Origin: Thermoplasmatota archaeon
GTDB lineage: Archaea; Thermoplasmatota; Penumbrarchaeia; Penumbrarchaeales; Penumbrarchaeaceae
Direction of reading: 5' to 3'
Assembly (NCBI GenBank): GCA_030600725.1
Contig: JAUVLN010000094.1
Coordinates: 1 to 7,629, forward strand
DNA length: 7,629 nucleotides
A program made the position numbers and the translations under genes. Shown in pieces: positions 1-5,834 of the stretch; position 1 is the first letter of the stretch, and every line of letters starts with the position of its first letter. The notes beneath the pieces were generated by a model. It saw only the letters and a list, made by a program, of their open reading frames with translations, had not been told where the DNA came from and ran no database searches.

Positions 1-33
1 CCAAAAGATATGCTGAAATATGTTCACTTTTGG
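1..33 (+). terminator. possible terminator hairpin of an upstream gene
   Basis: CCAAAAG at 1-7 pairs perfectly with CTTTTGG at 27-33 around a 19-base loop, and a short T run (34-38) follows. This could be the end of a transcript entering from the left, but the window starts inside or at the edge of the element, so its true extent is unknown. The long A/T-rich loop makes it weak as an isolated hairpin. Confidence 0.3.
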
Positions 34-75
34 TTTTTGGAGTTGTCATCGCTTTTCACTATTGATCCGGGGGAA

Positions 76-85
76 ATGTTTTATC
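76..85 (+). promoter_or_regulatory. TATA-like promoter element for the 120 gene
   Basis: An A/T-rich box (TTTTAT at 79-84, preceded by GAAATG) lies about 38 bases before the ATG at 120. A transcript starting about 25 bases downstream would have a leader of roughly 13 bases containing the GAGGTGA ribosome site at 108-114. The spacing is typical of archaeal promoters. No experimental evidence. Confidence 0.35.
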
Positions 86-119
86 GCACCATTCGCATTC
101 CCGGGAAGAGGTGAGAGAG

Positions 120-359
120 ATGCCGATCAGCAGGGAAGAATTCGAAAAGAGAGACGACTTCAAGAAGGTGCTTGATTTCCTCGAGAGGAACTCGGATCAG
201 GCCTACACAAAGGAGGATATCAACCTGGGTATGGAGATGAACATCGGGGAGGACACACTTGAGATCATCCTGGAAGCACATATCGAGGGGAAGAAGGTCA
301 ACGCAAAGATGATCGACGGTACGAGATACTTCCTTGCGACAAAGGTCAAGTTCATGTGA
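120..359 (+). CDS. small winged-helix-like protein, function unknown
   Basis: A 79-residue, highly charged protein. Predicted layout: helix about 12-24, helix about 30-38, helix about 43-56, then a possible two-strand wing about 58-73 (VNAKMIDGTRYFLA). This is the order of a winged helix-turn-helix, so DNA binding is plausible but inferred from pattern only. There is no second domain, signal peptide or membrane segment. The ATG at 120 is preferred because GAGGTGA at 108-114 sits just upstream as a ribosome site. An in-frame GTG at 111 lies inside that site and would add three residues. The gene appears to be single, with a possible TATA box near 79-84, and converges on the membrane protein gene with a 15-base gap. 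I do not recognise a named family. Confidence 0.75.
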   Translation: MPISREEFEKRDDFKKVLDFLERNSDQAYTKEDINLGMEMNIGEDTLEIILEAHIEGKKVNAKMIDGTRYFLATKVKFM

Positions 360-374
360 TCGGAAGGGATCGGA

Positions 375-848
375 CTATTTCCTCCTCTTTTTCCTCGGGG
401 GGTCAAGAAAAGCCTTGACATCAGGCTGAGCCAGTAAAGCCGTGTTGACGAGGCCGATAACTATCGAGATCGCGTTGAAGTTCAACGCCCCCACAACGGC
501 CTCGATCAGGCCGAACCGGAAGGTGACCCTCCTTCTGCGCTTTGCACCCAGTATATTCACCCCGTTCCTGATCTCGATAACGGCCCAGATAAAGGGGACG
601 AAAAGGGAGATGATCAAGAGGACCATTATCAGCAGGGATAGAAGGAGAGATAGAAGTCCCATCACGGGTGAATTCGACAATATACGGAATCCCATCAAAA
701 GGAAGAACAGGACAAAGGGCACCCCGATGAAGAGCAATGGTATGAACTTGATCAGGGAGATCAGGATGTTCAAAGCCCCGCTTACTATCATCATGACCGA
801 TATCGCCGTCACCATTCCCGGTCTTTTTTTACTTGACTTTTCCGCCAT
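375..848 (-). CDS. small multi-pass membrane protein, hypothetical
   Basis: A 157-residue hydrophobic protein. A short basic N-terminus (KSSKKRP) is followed by membrane segments at about 12-33, 36-53, a long hydrophobic stretch at 62-93 that may be one or two spans, and about 112-137. The tail is strongly basic (PPRKKRRK), with a basic loop GAKRRRR near 101-107, suggesting these parts face the cytoplasm. No catalytic or transport motif is visible. The ATG at 848 is preferred because a TATTAATA box at 882-889 would start transcription near 860, giving a short leader. In-frame ATGs at 869 and 998 are alternatives; the latter would overlap the methyltransferase end by 11 bases and add a poorly protein-like N-terminus. 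The gene lies downstream of the methyltransferase on the same strand, perhaps with its own promoter. Function unknown. Confidence 0.7.
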   Translation of the reverse strand: MAEKSSKKRPGMVTAISVMMIVSGALNILISLIKFIPLLFIGVPFVLFFLLMGFRILSNSPVMGLLSLLLSLLIMVLLIISLFVPFIWAVIEIRNGVNILGAKRRRRVTFRFGLIEAVVGALNFNAISIVIGLVNTALLAQPDVKAFLDPPRKKRRK

Positions 849-881
849 CTGATTCCCTGGTCCATTCATCTCCCTTCTTCG

Positions 882-889
882 TATTAATA
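882..889 (-). promoter_or_regulatory. TATA-like box for the membrane protein gene
   Basis: TATTAATA, the core of the palindrome GTATTAATAC (881-890), with a purine-rich stretch (GAAAGAAGCAG on the minus strand) upstream that could serve as BRE. The expected transcript start near 860 favours the ATG at 848 over those at 869 and 998. Confidence 0.4.
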
Positions 890-987
890 CCTGCTTCTTT
901 CGATCATCTGAAAGGGAAACCTCGGCCCCAATAATGCCCTCCAACCAGAATTCCCACGATGGCCCCGGTGACGAGATGGGCGATCGT

Positions 988-2229
988 TCATCTCCCATCC
1001 TTGATGTGGATCGGCCTGACCTTCTCCGCGATCAGGTATCTGTCCTCGTATCTGAATATCTGCACCTTACCCTTACCCTTTAATTTCGATTCTATGGAGT
1101 TCCTGACAGGCCAGTAATCTGATGGATCCATCTTCCAACGTAGGGTGACCGATCCAACGCCCCGTTCGTTCAACATTTCAATCATCGTTGAAATGTCCTC
1201 CGCGCTTCCCATATATCGGTATGTCCCCCGGAAGAACGGGGATACGACATCCTCCTCGGAGGAGAGCATGGTCCTCCTTCGGTCCAGCGCTATCAGGTCC
1301 GGCGAGTCTTTTCCCCCTAACGCTTTCCACACAAGCCCCGCCTTGACCACCGCAGGATCCAGTTCGTGAAGGTAGCTACCGACCTCTACCGGGTCCACTC
1401 TCCCGGGCCCCAGGCTCCTTGCTTCTCCGGATAACCTCTCCCCTCCCGGCAGAACCACGGCGGAGGATGCGGATCTTGCAAGATCGCCCGTATACAGGTT
1501 CAGGCGGTTTACCCTCCCGTCGATCGAGACGTACTCCGCCTCACACGGGAAAGGTATCTTATCCAGCGACAGGTAAGGAGGCACCTCGAAGCAGAGACCC
1601 TTCACCCTATCGGAGTATCTCTCAAGGATCTTCCTGGGGTCGGGAAGGAGCTCCGAGAGGGTCCTCTCCTCCGAACCCGGGGGTCGGGCCGGATCGCAGA
1701 ACGCATGGTCGGCATCGCCGACCCTATCCGAAACTGCCTCCGAAAGGGAGTCCCCGCATATCAGATCAACGTTGTCCGCCCCCACGGCGATGCAGTTCAG
1801 ATGGGCAATGAAGAGGTTCACGGGATCCTTGTCTATCGCAACAACCTCGGAGCATCTCCTGGAAAATGCGATTATCTGGCCCCCCTGGCCACATGCCAGG
1901 TCCGCGATCCTCCCACATTCCATCCTTCTTGCACAGTGCTCGGCGGCTACCCCGGGAGTCGCCCACCTGAGCCCAGAGGACGTGAAATAGAGGCGTTCCC
2001 AGTCGGTGAACTTCCCCTTGCTCTTCCTCCTTGTAAGCAGTACGTCCATTACAAGGTCGGTATCATTCTCCTGATCTACCAGATTGGATATCGCGACCCT
2101 CACCTTCTCCGCCCGTCTTCCGGTCGAAAGCAGTTCCCAGCCACGGTTGACCACATCGATCATCCTATCGATATCTTTCAGTATCCCCGGTGTGGCATCT
2201 TCGGCCCTCTGTGCACCCCCTTCTTCCAT
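988..2229 (-). CDS. class I SAM-dependent methyltransferase with THUMP-like C-terminal region
   Basis: A 413-residue protein predicted to transfer a methyl group from S-adenosylmethionine, probably to an RNA base; the substrate is not established. Residues 1-105 form a helical N-terminal region. The Rossmann methyltransferase core follows: motif I DLACGQGG at 110-117, the acidic ribose-binding strand AIDKDP at 131-136, a GD at 159-160, and CDPAR at 178-182 in the position of motif IV. The DPAR(R) signature, the YVSIDGRVNRLNLYTG segment (about 233-248) and YLHELDPAVVKAGL (286-299) resemble the bacterial and archaeal family annotated as class I methyltransferase with THUMP-like domain. The second Arg usual after DPAR is Pro here. 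The ATG at 2229 follows GGTGAGGAG (2237-2245 on the minus strand). The gene is transcribed divergently from the eL18 operon and may share its A/T-rich promoter core. Exact target RNA unknown. Confidence 0.85.
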   Translation of the reverse strand: MEEGGAQRAEDATPGILKDIDRMIDVVNRGWELLSTGRRAEKVRVAISNLVDQENDTDLVMDVLLTRRKSKGKFTDWERLYFTSSGLRWATPGVAAEHCARRMECGRIADLACGQGGQIIAFSRRCSEVVAIDKDPVNLFIAHLNCIAVGADNVDLICGDSLSEAVSDRVGDADHAFCDPARPPGSEERTLSELLPDPRKILERYSDRVKGLCFEVPPYLSLDKIPFPCEAEYVSIDGRVNRLNLYTGDLARSASSAVVLPGGERLSGEARSLGPGRVDPVEVGSYLHELDPAVVKAGLVWKALGGKDSPDLIALDRRRTMLSSEEDVVSPFFRGTYRYMGSAEDISTMIEMLNERGVGSVTLRWKMDPSDYWPVRNSIESKLKGKGKVQIFRYEDRYLIAEKVRPIHIKDGR

Positions 2230-2262
2230 CTATTTTCTCCTCACCGTGAAAACATGATAAAG

Positions 2263-2270
2263 TTTTTAAA
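2263..2270. promoter_or_regulatory. A/T-rich core between divergent genes, possible shared TATA box
   Basis: TTTTTAAA (TTTAAAAA on the other strand) is the strongest A/T block in the 113-base divergent region. On the plus strand it predicts a transcript start near 2292, exactly where the leader hairpin begins. On the minus strand it predicts a start near 2241, close to the methyltransferase ribosome site, so a nearby minus-strand CTTTAT (2257-2262) may contribute instead. Inferred from position only. Confidence 0.4.
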
Positions 2271-2291
2271 TGATGTGGGCGTAGTGCCGTT

Positions 2292-2311
2292 TCCCCCGTG
2301 TTGTCGGGGGA
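2292..2311 (+). promoter_or_regulatory. GC-rich hairpin in the eL18 operon leader
   Basis: TCCCCCG (2292-2298) pairs perfectly with CGGGGGA (2305-2311) around the six-base loop TGTTGT. It lies about 20 bases before the GGAGGAG ribosome site (2331-2337) of eL18 and at or near the predicted 5' end of the transcript. It could stabilise the message or take part in ribosomal protein feedback. No T run follows, so it is not an obvious terminator. Confidence 0.5.
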
Positions 2312-2342
2312 CTCACACGCAACCGATGTCGGAGGAGTCAGA

Positions 2343-2705
2343 ATGAAACCTTTGAAGAAGACCGACCCGGGGCTCCTCGAACTCATAAGCGAGCTTAAAA
2401 TGCTCTCCCGTGAGAACAAGGCCCCGATCTGGCGAGACATCGCTAAACGCCTGGAGAAACCCTCAAGGGTCTGGGCCGAGGTGAATGTTTCGAAATTGTC
2501 TCTCTACATCAATAAAGGAGAGACGGTGATAGTACCTGGAAAGCTTCTCGGTGCGGGGGATATCGAGTTCCCTGTTACCGTGGCCACGCTCAAGGCCTCA
2601 AAACAGGCCAGAAGCAAGATAGCCGCAGCCGGCGGAACCGTGCTGACCATCCCCCAATTGGCAAAGGCCAACCCGAAGGGGAGCGGTGTAAGGATAATGG
2701 GGTGA
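2343..2705 (+). CDS. rpl18e: large ribosomal subunit protein eL18 (L18e)
   Basis: A 120-residue protein, the usual length for archaeal L18e, which is a homologue of the bacterial L15 family and part of the 50S subunit. Recognisable stretches are the N-terminal TDPGLLELISELK, the APIWRDIAKRLEKPSR segment, VNVSKLSLYINKGE, the VPGKLLGAG turn (about 64-72) and the glycine-rich C-terminal end. The ATG at 2343 follows GGAGGAG at 2331-2337 with good spacing; an in-frame ATG at 2298 lies inside the leader hairpin and is rejected. It is the first gene of an eL18-uL13-uS9 operon in the conserved archaeal order, five bases ahead of uL13. Expression probably starts from the A/T box at 2263-2270. Confidence 0.95.
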   Translation: MKPLKKTDPGLLELISELKMLSRENKAPIWRDIAKRLEKPSRVWAEVNVSKLSLYINKGETVIVPGKLLGAGDIEFPVTVATLKASKQARSKIAAAGGTVLTIPQLAKANPKGSGVRIMG

Positions 2706-2710
2706 GATGA

Positions 2711-3133
2711 ATGGTTGAAGTGATCGACGCTTCCGGTTTGATCATCGGAAGGCTTGCCTCACATGTGGCCAAGAAGCTCCTTGACGACAAGGAGGTCCAG
2801 GTGGAGATCATCCATGCGGAGAAGGCCATCATATCTGGTAACAGGGCCAGGGTGATCAGGGACTTCATTGCAAGGAGGAAACTCAACCACCCCAGGAAAG
2901 GGCCCAACTTCCCCAGGATGCCGGATAGGATCCTGAAGAGGACGATAAGGGGAATGATCCCTTACCAGACGCCGAGAGGACGGGATGCTTACAAAAGGCT
3001 GAAGGTGCATATCGGGGTTCCCAGGGACCTCGAGGGAAAGAAAGCAAAGATCGTTGACAGCGCGATCAACAGGGGGATCGCCCATTTCGTTGAACTGGAC
3101 GAGGTCTGCAAGATCCTGGGGGCCAAATATTGA
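2711..3133 (+). CDS. rpl13: large ribosomal subunit protein uL13
   Basis: A 140-residue protein of archaeal uL13 length. The N-terminal VIDASGLIIGRLASHVAKKLL is the family hallmark, followed by AEKAIISGNRARVIRDF, the NHPRKGPNFPRMPDRILKRTIRGMIPY block that contacts 23S rRNA, and YKRLKVHIGVP. The ATG at 2711 starts five bases after the eL18 stop, and the ribosome site GGTGAGA (2701-2707) overlaps that stop, so translation of the two genes is probably linked. uS9 follows 13 bases after the stop. Nothing looks damaged or atypical. Confidence 0.96.
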   Translation: MVEVIDASGLIIGRLASHVAKKLLDDKEVQVEIIHAEKAIISGNRARVIRDFIARRKLNHPRKGPNFPRMPDRILKRTIRGMIPYQTPRGRDAYKRLKVHIGVPRDLEGKKAKIVDSAINRGIAHFVELDEVCKILGAKY

Positions 3134-3146
3134 TGGAGGGTTCATT

Positions 3147-3548
3147 ATGGGAAAGATAATCAACACAAGCGGAAAACGCAAGACGGCCATCGCAAGGGCC
3201 ACCATTATATCTGGTGCGGGCAAGATCCGGATCAATCACAAGCCCATTGAACTTATGGAGCCCGAGATCGCCAAACTGAAGATGATGGAGCCTCTGGTTC
3301 TCGCCAGGGAACTCGCCAACAAGGTCGATATCAACATCAATGTAAGCGGCGGAGGGTTCATGGGGCAGGCCGATGCGGTAAGGACCGCCATCGCAAGGGG
3401 ACTTGTCGAGTTCACCGGAGATGAGGAGCTGAAGGAGAGGTACCTGACATACGACAGGGCCCTGCTCGTGAATGATCCAAGAAGGCATCTGCCGAAGAAA
3501 CCCCTCGGAAGGGGTGCCAGGAAGATGAGACAGAAGTCGTATCGTTGA
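3147..3548 (+). CDS. rps9: small ribosomal subunit protein uS9
   Basis: A 133-residue uS9 of normal archaeal length. The N-terminus KIINTSGKRKTAIARATI, the central VSGGGFMGQADAVRTAIARGL (about 67-87), LTYDRALLVNDPRR, and the basic C-terminal tail ending RQKSYR, which reaches the ribosomal P site in this family, are all present. The ATG at 3147 follows GGAGGG at 3135-3140; the frame stays open upstream into uL13, but no better start lies there. It is the last gene of the cluster. In many archaea rpoN and rpoK follow uS9, but here there is a hairpin and an unrelated ORF. Confidence 0.96.
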   Translation: MGKIINTSGKRKTAIARATIISGAGKIRINHKPIELMEPEIAKLKMMEPLVLARELANKVDININVSGGGFMGQADAVRTAIARGLVEFTGDEELKERYLTYDRALLVNDPRRHLPKKPLGRGARKMRQKSYR

Positions 3549-3571
3549 TATCACATCAATGGCACGGCCCG

Positions 3572-3590
3572 GGGGCGGTTCAACCGCCCC
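3572..3590 (+). terminator. GC-rich hairpin after uS9, probable operon end
   Basis: GGGGCGG (3572-3578) pairs with CCGCCCC (3584-3590) around TTCAA; two inner T-A pairs are also possible. It begins 23 bases after the uS9 stop. TCTTTTAAA follows about ten bases later, a weak T run. It most likely ends or protects the ribosomal operon message, but a strict intrinsic terminator would have the T run directly after the stem. Confidence 0.45.
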
Positions 3591-3624
3591 TGCTCGATCT
3601 TTTAAAGGGTTATTTTCAAAAGGG

Positions 3625-3632
3625 TTAAATAG
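3625..3632 (+). promoter_or_regulatory. TATA-like box for the 3695 ORF
   Basis: TTAAATAG preceded by the purine block AAAAGGG looks like BRE plus TATA. The predicted transcript start near 3653 would give a leader of about 40 bases before 3695. A second A/T block, TTTTAAAG at 3600-3607, is an alternative. Confidence 0.35.
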
Positions 3633-3647
3633 ATATCAGAAACTATG

Positions 3648-3689
3648 TACCGAAACGGTATCAGGCGGGAAATCGCCGTTCAAGAGGTG
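3648..3689 (+). promoter_or_regulatory. structured leader with alternative pairing over a ribosome site
   Basis: Two adjacent hairpins are visible: TACCG-AAA-CGGTA (3648-3660) and GGCG-GGAAAT-CGCC (3664-3677). The CGCC at 3674-3677 can pair instead with GGTG at 3686-3689, which is part of the ribosome site GAGGTG (3684-3689). The first pairing leaves that site free and the second hides it. This looks like a small translational switch, but the stems are only four or five pairs and no ligand or conservation is known. Confidence 0.3.
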
Positions 3690-3694
3690 CGAAT

Positions 3695-4036
3695 CTGTCA
3701 AAACGGGACATCATTTCGGGAGCTGTTATCAAGCTGATCAGACGCAAGTTGCTTGGAAGACTGGACAGGCTCACCGAGGATGAGGTCCATGATTGGAGAG
3801 GAGGGGTCTGGGATATCGCCGATGATGTCATCTACAGATACCACGACAGGCTCCTCGCACACAGGGGCCTTGCGATGAAGGGGATGAAGGCCTGCACGCC
3901 CGAGTTCATCAGCAGGGAGATGGTCAGGCTCAAACCCGAGTTCGAGAACTACTGGAAGGACGAGGTGTTCTTTACACGCCTCTCTGAGGAGGTTGAGACC
4001 CTGAAGAGCTTTCTCTCCGGGAAAAAAAGAATTTGA
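3695..4036 (+). CDS. unrecognised ORF with unclear start
   Basis: A 113-residue protein if translation starts at CTG 3695, or 95 residues from TTG 3749. The frame is open from 3629 but has no in-frame ATG or GTG before the body of the gene. CTG 3695 is favoured because GAGGTG (3684-3689) lies five bases upstream and the resulting N-terminus, SKRDIISGAVIKLIRRK after the start residue, reads as a natural basic helix; TTG 3749 has no ribosome site. The rest is mostly helical and charged (LTEDEVHDWRGGVWDIADDVIYRYHDRL, split here by position 60-80; then FISREMVRLKPEFENYWKDEVFF; then a Leu/Glu helix), with no membrane segment and no known catalytic motif. An ATG at 3645 in another frame ends at 3737, so a frameshift is also possible. 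Family not recognised. Confidence 0.6.
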   Translation: MSKRDIISGAVIKLIRRKLLGRLDRLTEDEVHDWRGGVWDIADDVIYRYHDRLLAHRGLAMKGMKACTPEFISREMVRLKPEFENYWKDEVFFTRLSEEVETLKSFLSGKKRI

Positions 4037-4090
4037 TGTCTGACCATCTCCACCGAAAATTCCGGATGATCCCATGAAAAAATTCAATAG

Positions 4091-4114
4091 CTATCAGACT
4101 ATATGTATTGATAG
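4091..4114. promoter_or_regulatory. inverted repeat in the promoter of the 4173 operon
   Basis: CTATCA (4091-4096) and TGATAG (4109-4114) are perfect inverted six-base arms around a 12-base A/T-rich spacer. The next A/T box, GAATATATCC (4118-4127), is a TATA candidate for the gene at 4173, so a dimeric regulator bound at the repeat would sit just upstream of it. The arms are short and could be chance in an A/T-rich region. Confidence 0.3.
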
Positions 4115-4117
4115 TAG

Positions 4118-4127
4118 AATATATCCG
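4118..4127 (+). promoter_or_regulatory. TATA-like box of the 4173-5664 operon
   Basis: GAATATATCC lies about 50 bases upstream of the ATG at 4173 and predicts a transcript start near 4147, a leader of about 26 bases that includes the GAGGCGGTG ribosome site (4161-4169). Confidence 0.4.
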
Positions 4128-4172
4128 GTCTGGTGCACCCGATAGAAAAAACAGGCCAACGAGGCGGTGTAA

Positions 4173-4883
4173 ATGGAAAGAAAAATGATGTTCATCATAA
4201 TCGGTGCGGTCATTGCCATCCTGGTCATAGGTACCGGCTCCTTCCTCGCCCTCTCCGGAGGTGAGGAGGAGGAGAGGACGGTGAAATACCTGAGGCTTGA
4301 TCAATACATGGAGGAGATGCTCTCCTTCTCGACCGATGCACCTGTCACGGTTGGAGATGAAGAGACGATATATTTTCCTATAGAGGGCATTGGCAACGGT
4401 ACCGAGGTCGTCCTGCTCACCGAGGTGGTGGCAATGGCGCAATGGCAGGATGATGAGGTCCCCCCCGCATGGAGGGTCACATACCAGAACGAGCCGGACA
4501 CTATGACGCTCTCCATCTTCGGGATCCCCATGAACGTTGCGGAGGGGAACCAGTCAGACGACAATAATACGGCCGCCCCCGCAACGGTAGCGATCTCACA
4601 TACCGGGACTGTGAGGGCCATGAGGCAGATGACCCAGAACCCGGTCGTGCTTGGAGGAGCCGGTGAGAACATCACCATCGACATGGCAGGCGGCGAAGAC
4701 GATGGAGGTACTGGAGCGTATGTATCCGTACATTGTCAAGCCGGCATGATCGAGTCGTCGAGGCCCGCAGTATTATTGTACACCGATCACGGGGACGAGA
4801 TCAATCTCAACATCCAGATCAAGTTCAGACTCGTTCCGCTGGAAGTATACAACTACTGGTTGGAGCAGGAACTGGAGGAGTGA
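4173..4883 (+). CDS. membrane-anchored extracytoplasmic protein, hypothetical
   Basis: A 236-residue protein with a basic start (MERK), one hydrophobic segment at about 6-28 that acts as an uncleaved anchor or signal peptide, an acidic linker (GGEEEER), and an outside domain of about 200 residues rich in predicted beta strands. No lipobox cysteine is present. Four N-glycosylation sequons (NGT 75, NQS 126, NNT 131, NIT 166) fit an archaeal surface location. No enzyme motif is visible; a short Asn/Asp-rich linker at about 125-135 may split the domain into two parts. It is the first gene of a compact unit: its TGA is separated by one base from the cupin ATG, and GGAGGAG for the cupin lies inside its last codons, so the two are likely co-translated. 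The family is not recognised, and the functional link to the cupin is unknown. Confidence 0.75.
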   Translation: MERKMMFIIIGAVIAILVIGTGSFLALSGGEEEERTVKYLRLDQYMEEMLSFSTDAPVTVGDEETIYFPIEGIGNGTEVVLLTEVVAMAQWQDDEVPPAWRVTYQNEPDTMTLSIFGIPMNVAEGNQSDDNNTAAPATVAISHTGTVRAMRQMTQNPVVLGGAGENITIDMAGGEDDGGTGAYVSVHCQAGMIESSRPAVLLYTDHGDEINLNIQIKFRLVPLEVYNYWLEQELEE

Positions 4884-4884
4884 A

Positions 4885-5232
4885 ATGATCCGGAAACACA
4901 TCGAGGAGGTCCCCTACGAGGATGTGACAATGGAGGGTGTTGAAGGGACCAGGATCCAGTGGATCTATTCCAGAGGCGATGGTGCACCCAATTTCGCCAT
5001 GAGGAGGTTCACCCTCGAAAAAGGCGGTAGGATACCGCTTCACGGCCACCCGTGGGAACACGAAATATATTTCCTCATGGGCAGGGCCGAGGTGTTCTCG
5101 GACACGGAACGGCTCACCGTTTCCGAGGGGGACACTATCTTCGTCCCCGGCGGTGAGCTCCACGGATACGATAACATCGGGGATGAGGAGCTGGTCTTCC
5201 TCTGCATGATACCGTTAACAGATGACAACTGA
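4885..5232 (+). CDS. small single-domain cupin protein
   Basis: A 115-residue cupin with both conserved motifs. Motif 1 is GGRIPLHGHPWEHEIYFLMG at 47-66, giving metal ligands His53, His55 and Glu60. Motif 2 is GDTIFVPGGELHGYDN at 82-97, giving the fourth ligand His93. All four ligands are intact, so it probably binds a divalent metal in the cytoplasm. Short cupins of this kind act as dioxygenases, isomerases or small-molecule sensors, and the sequence does not say which. Start ATG 4885 follows the previous gene's stop by one base, with GGAGGAG at 4874-4880. The YjbQ-family gene follows after 12 bases, and its ribosome site GAGGAGG overlaps this gene's stop. The three genes form one transcription unit. 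Confidence 0.9.
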   Translation: MIRKHIEEVPYEDVTMEGVEGTRIQWIYSRGDGAPNFAMRRFTLEKGGRIPLHGHPWEHEIYFLMGRAEVFSDTERLTVSEGDTIFVPGGELHGYDNIGDEELVFLCMIPLTDDN

Positions 5233-5244
5233 GGAGGCTGCAGA

Positions 5245-5664
5245 ATGCCCATAATAACGGAGGAGCTTTCCTTTGATACAAAGGATGAGGGGGATATGGT
5301 TGACCTCAATCCAAGGCTCGAGAAGATCGTGAGAGGGTCCGGCATCAATACCGGCCTTATCCACATATTCGGCCCGGGCGCCACCGCGGTGATAACCGCC
5401 ATAGAATACGAGCCGGGCCTGATACAGGATTTTCCCGAGCTGATGGACCGCCTGATCCCCAGGAACGACGACTACAAACACCATTTATATCATGACGACG
5501 GAAACGGCCATTCCCATCTCCGCGCTTCCATTATCGGGCCCGAGATGACCCTGCCCATAAGGGACGGCAGGATGGTGCACGGAACGTGGCAGCATGTCGT
5601 GTTCATGGAGATGGACAACAGGCCCAGATCGAGAAAGCTCCTTATCACGATATACGGGGAGTAG
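5245..5664 (+). CDS. YjbQ/UPF0047 family protein (secondary thiamine-phosphate synthase-like)
   Basis: A 139-residue protein of normal length for the UPF0047/YjbQ family. The family block is complete: NDDYKHHLYHDDGNGHSHLR (74-93), SIIGPEMTLPIRDG, the GTWQ motif at 113-116 and a C-terminal strand ending KLLITIYGE. The clustered histidines (79, 80, 83, 89, 91, 112) form the presumed metal or phosphate site of these trimeric proteins. Escherichia coli YjbQ has weak thiamine phosphate synthase activity, but its main role is uncertain, so the family name should be read with care. ATG 5245 follows GAGGAGG (5231-5237). It is the last gene of the unit with the anchored protein and the cupin. A GC-rich stem starts four bases after the stop. 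Confidence 0.92.
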   Translation: MPIITEELSFDTKDEGDMVDLNPRLEKIVRGSGINTGLIHIFGPGATAVITAIEYEPGLIQDFPELMDRLIPRNDDYKHHLYHDDGNGHSHLRASIIGPEMTLPIRDGRMVHGTWQHVVFMEMDNRPRSRKLLITIYGE

Positions 5665-5668
5665 ATGT

Positions 5669-5738
5669 CCCCGGGGAATAACGAAGCTCATCACAGACAG
5701 GCGGTGCGCCCACTCCGGCCTCTGACCCATCCCCGGGG
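5669..5738 (+). repeat. GC-rich inverted repeat after the YjbQ-family gene
   Basis: CCCCGGGGA (5669-5677) and TCCCCGGGG (5730-5738) form a nine-pair stem enclosing 52 bases, inside which GGCG-GTG-CGCC (5700-5710) makes a second hairpin. Each arm is itself nearly palindromic, so strand direction is ambiguous. It begins four bases after the stop codon, so the simplest view is a 3' end structure of the operon message. Confidence 0.45.
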
Positions 5739-5810
5739 GGTATGTACGGTGCCTGGGTTGGCCTCAGCATCATCCCTCGATGTCACATCTGAACGGTCAG
5801 CCGGGGACCC

Positions 5811-5833
5811 TTAAAAAAGCACCAATTTTTTTT
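5811..5833. terminator. oligo-T terminator candidate
   Basis: A6 (5813-5818) and T8 (5826-5833) flank GCACCAA. Archaeal RNA polymerase stops at U-rich stretches, so T8 could end the plus-strand transcript from the 4173 operon, and the A6 block (T6 on the other strand) could end anything transcribed leftward from 5888. Confidence 0.45.
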
Positions 5834-5834
5834 A

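Noticed and set aside
442..852. 136-residue plus-strand open frame
   Set aside because: It is antisense to the membrane protein gene, has no ribosome site, and reads as a shadow of the hydrophobic codons.
849..998. N-terminal extension of the membrane protein from ATG 998 or 869
   Set aside because: The TATTAATA box at 882-889 would lie inside or at the start of it, and the extra residues (Pro/Ser/Trp mix) do not look conserved or membrane-targeting; kept only as an alternative.
1419..2346. Long plus-strand open frames opposite the methyltransferase gene
   Set aside because: Their Pro/Arg-rich composition is typical of antisense shadows; the minus strand carries clear methyltransferase motifs.
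2759..3554. Minus-strand open frames of about 160 residues under uL13 and uS9
   Set aside because: They lie fully opposite highly conserved ribosomal protein genes and have no recognisable motifs.
3640..3720. Possible tRNA because of GGTGCGAATC, close to a T-arm
   Set aside because: No five-pair T stem forms around it, and no acceptor stem or anticodon arm can be placed.
5665..5834. 5S, SRP or RNase P RNA in the GC-rich intergenic region
   Set aside because: The conserved core sequences of these RNAs are not present on either strand.
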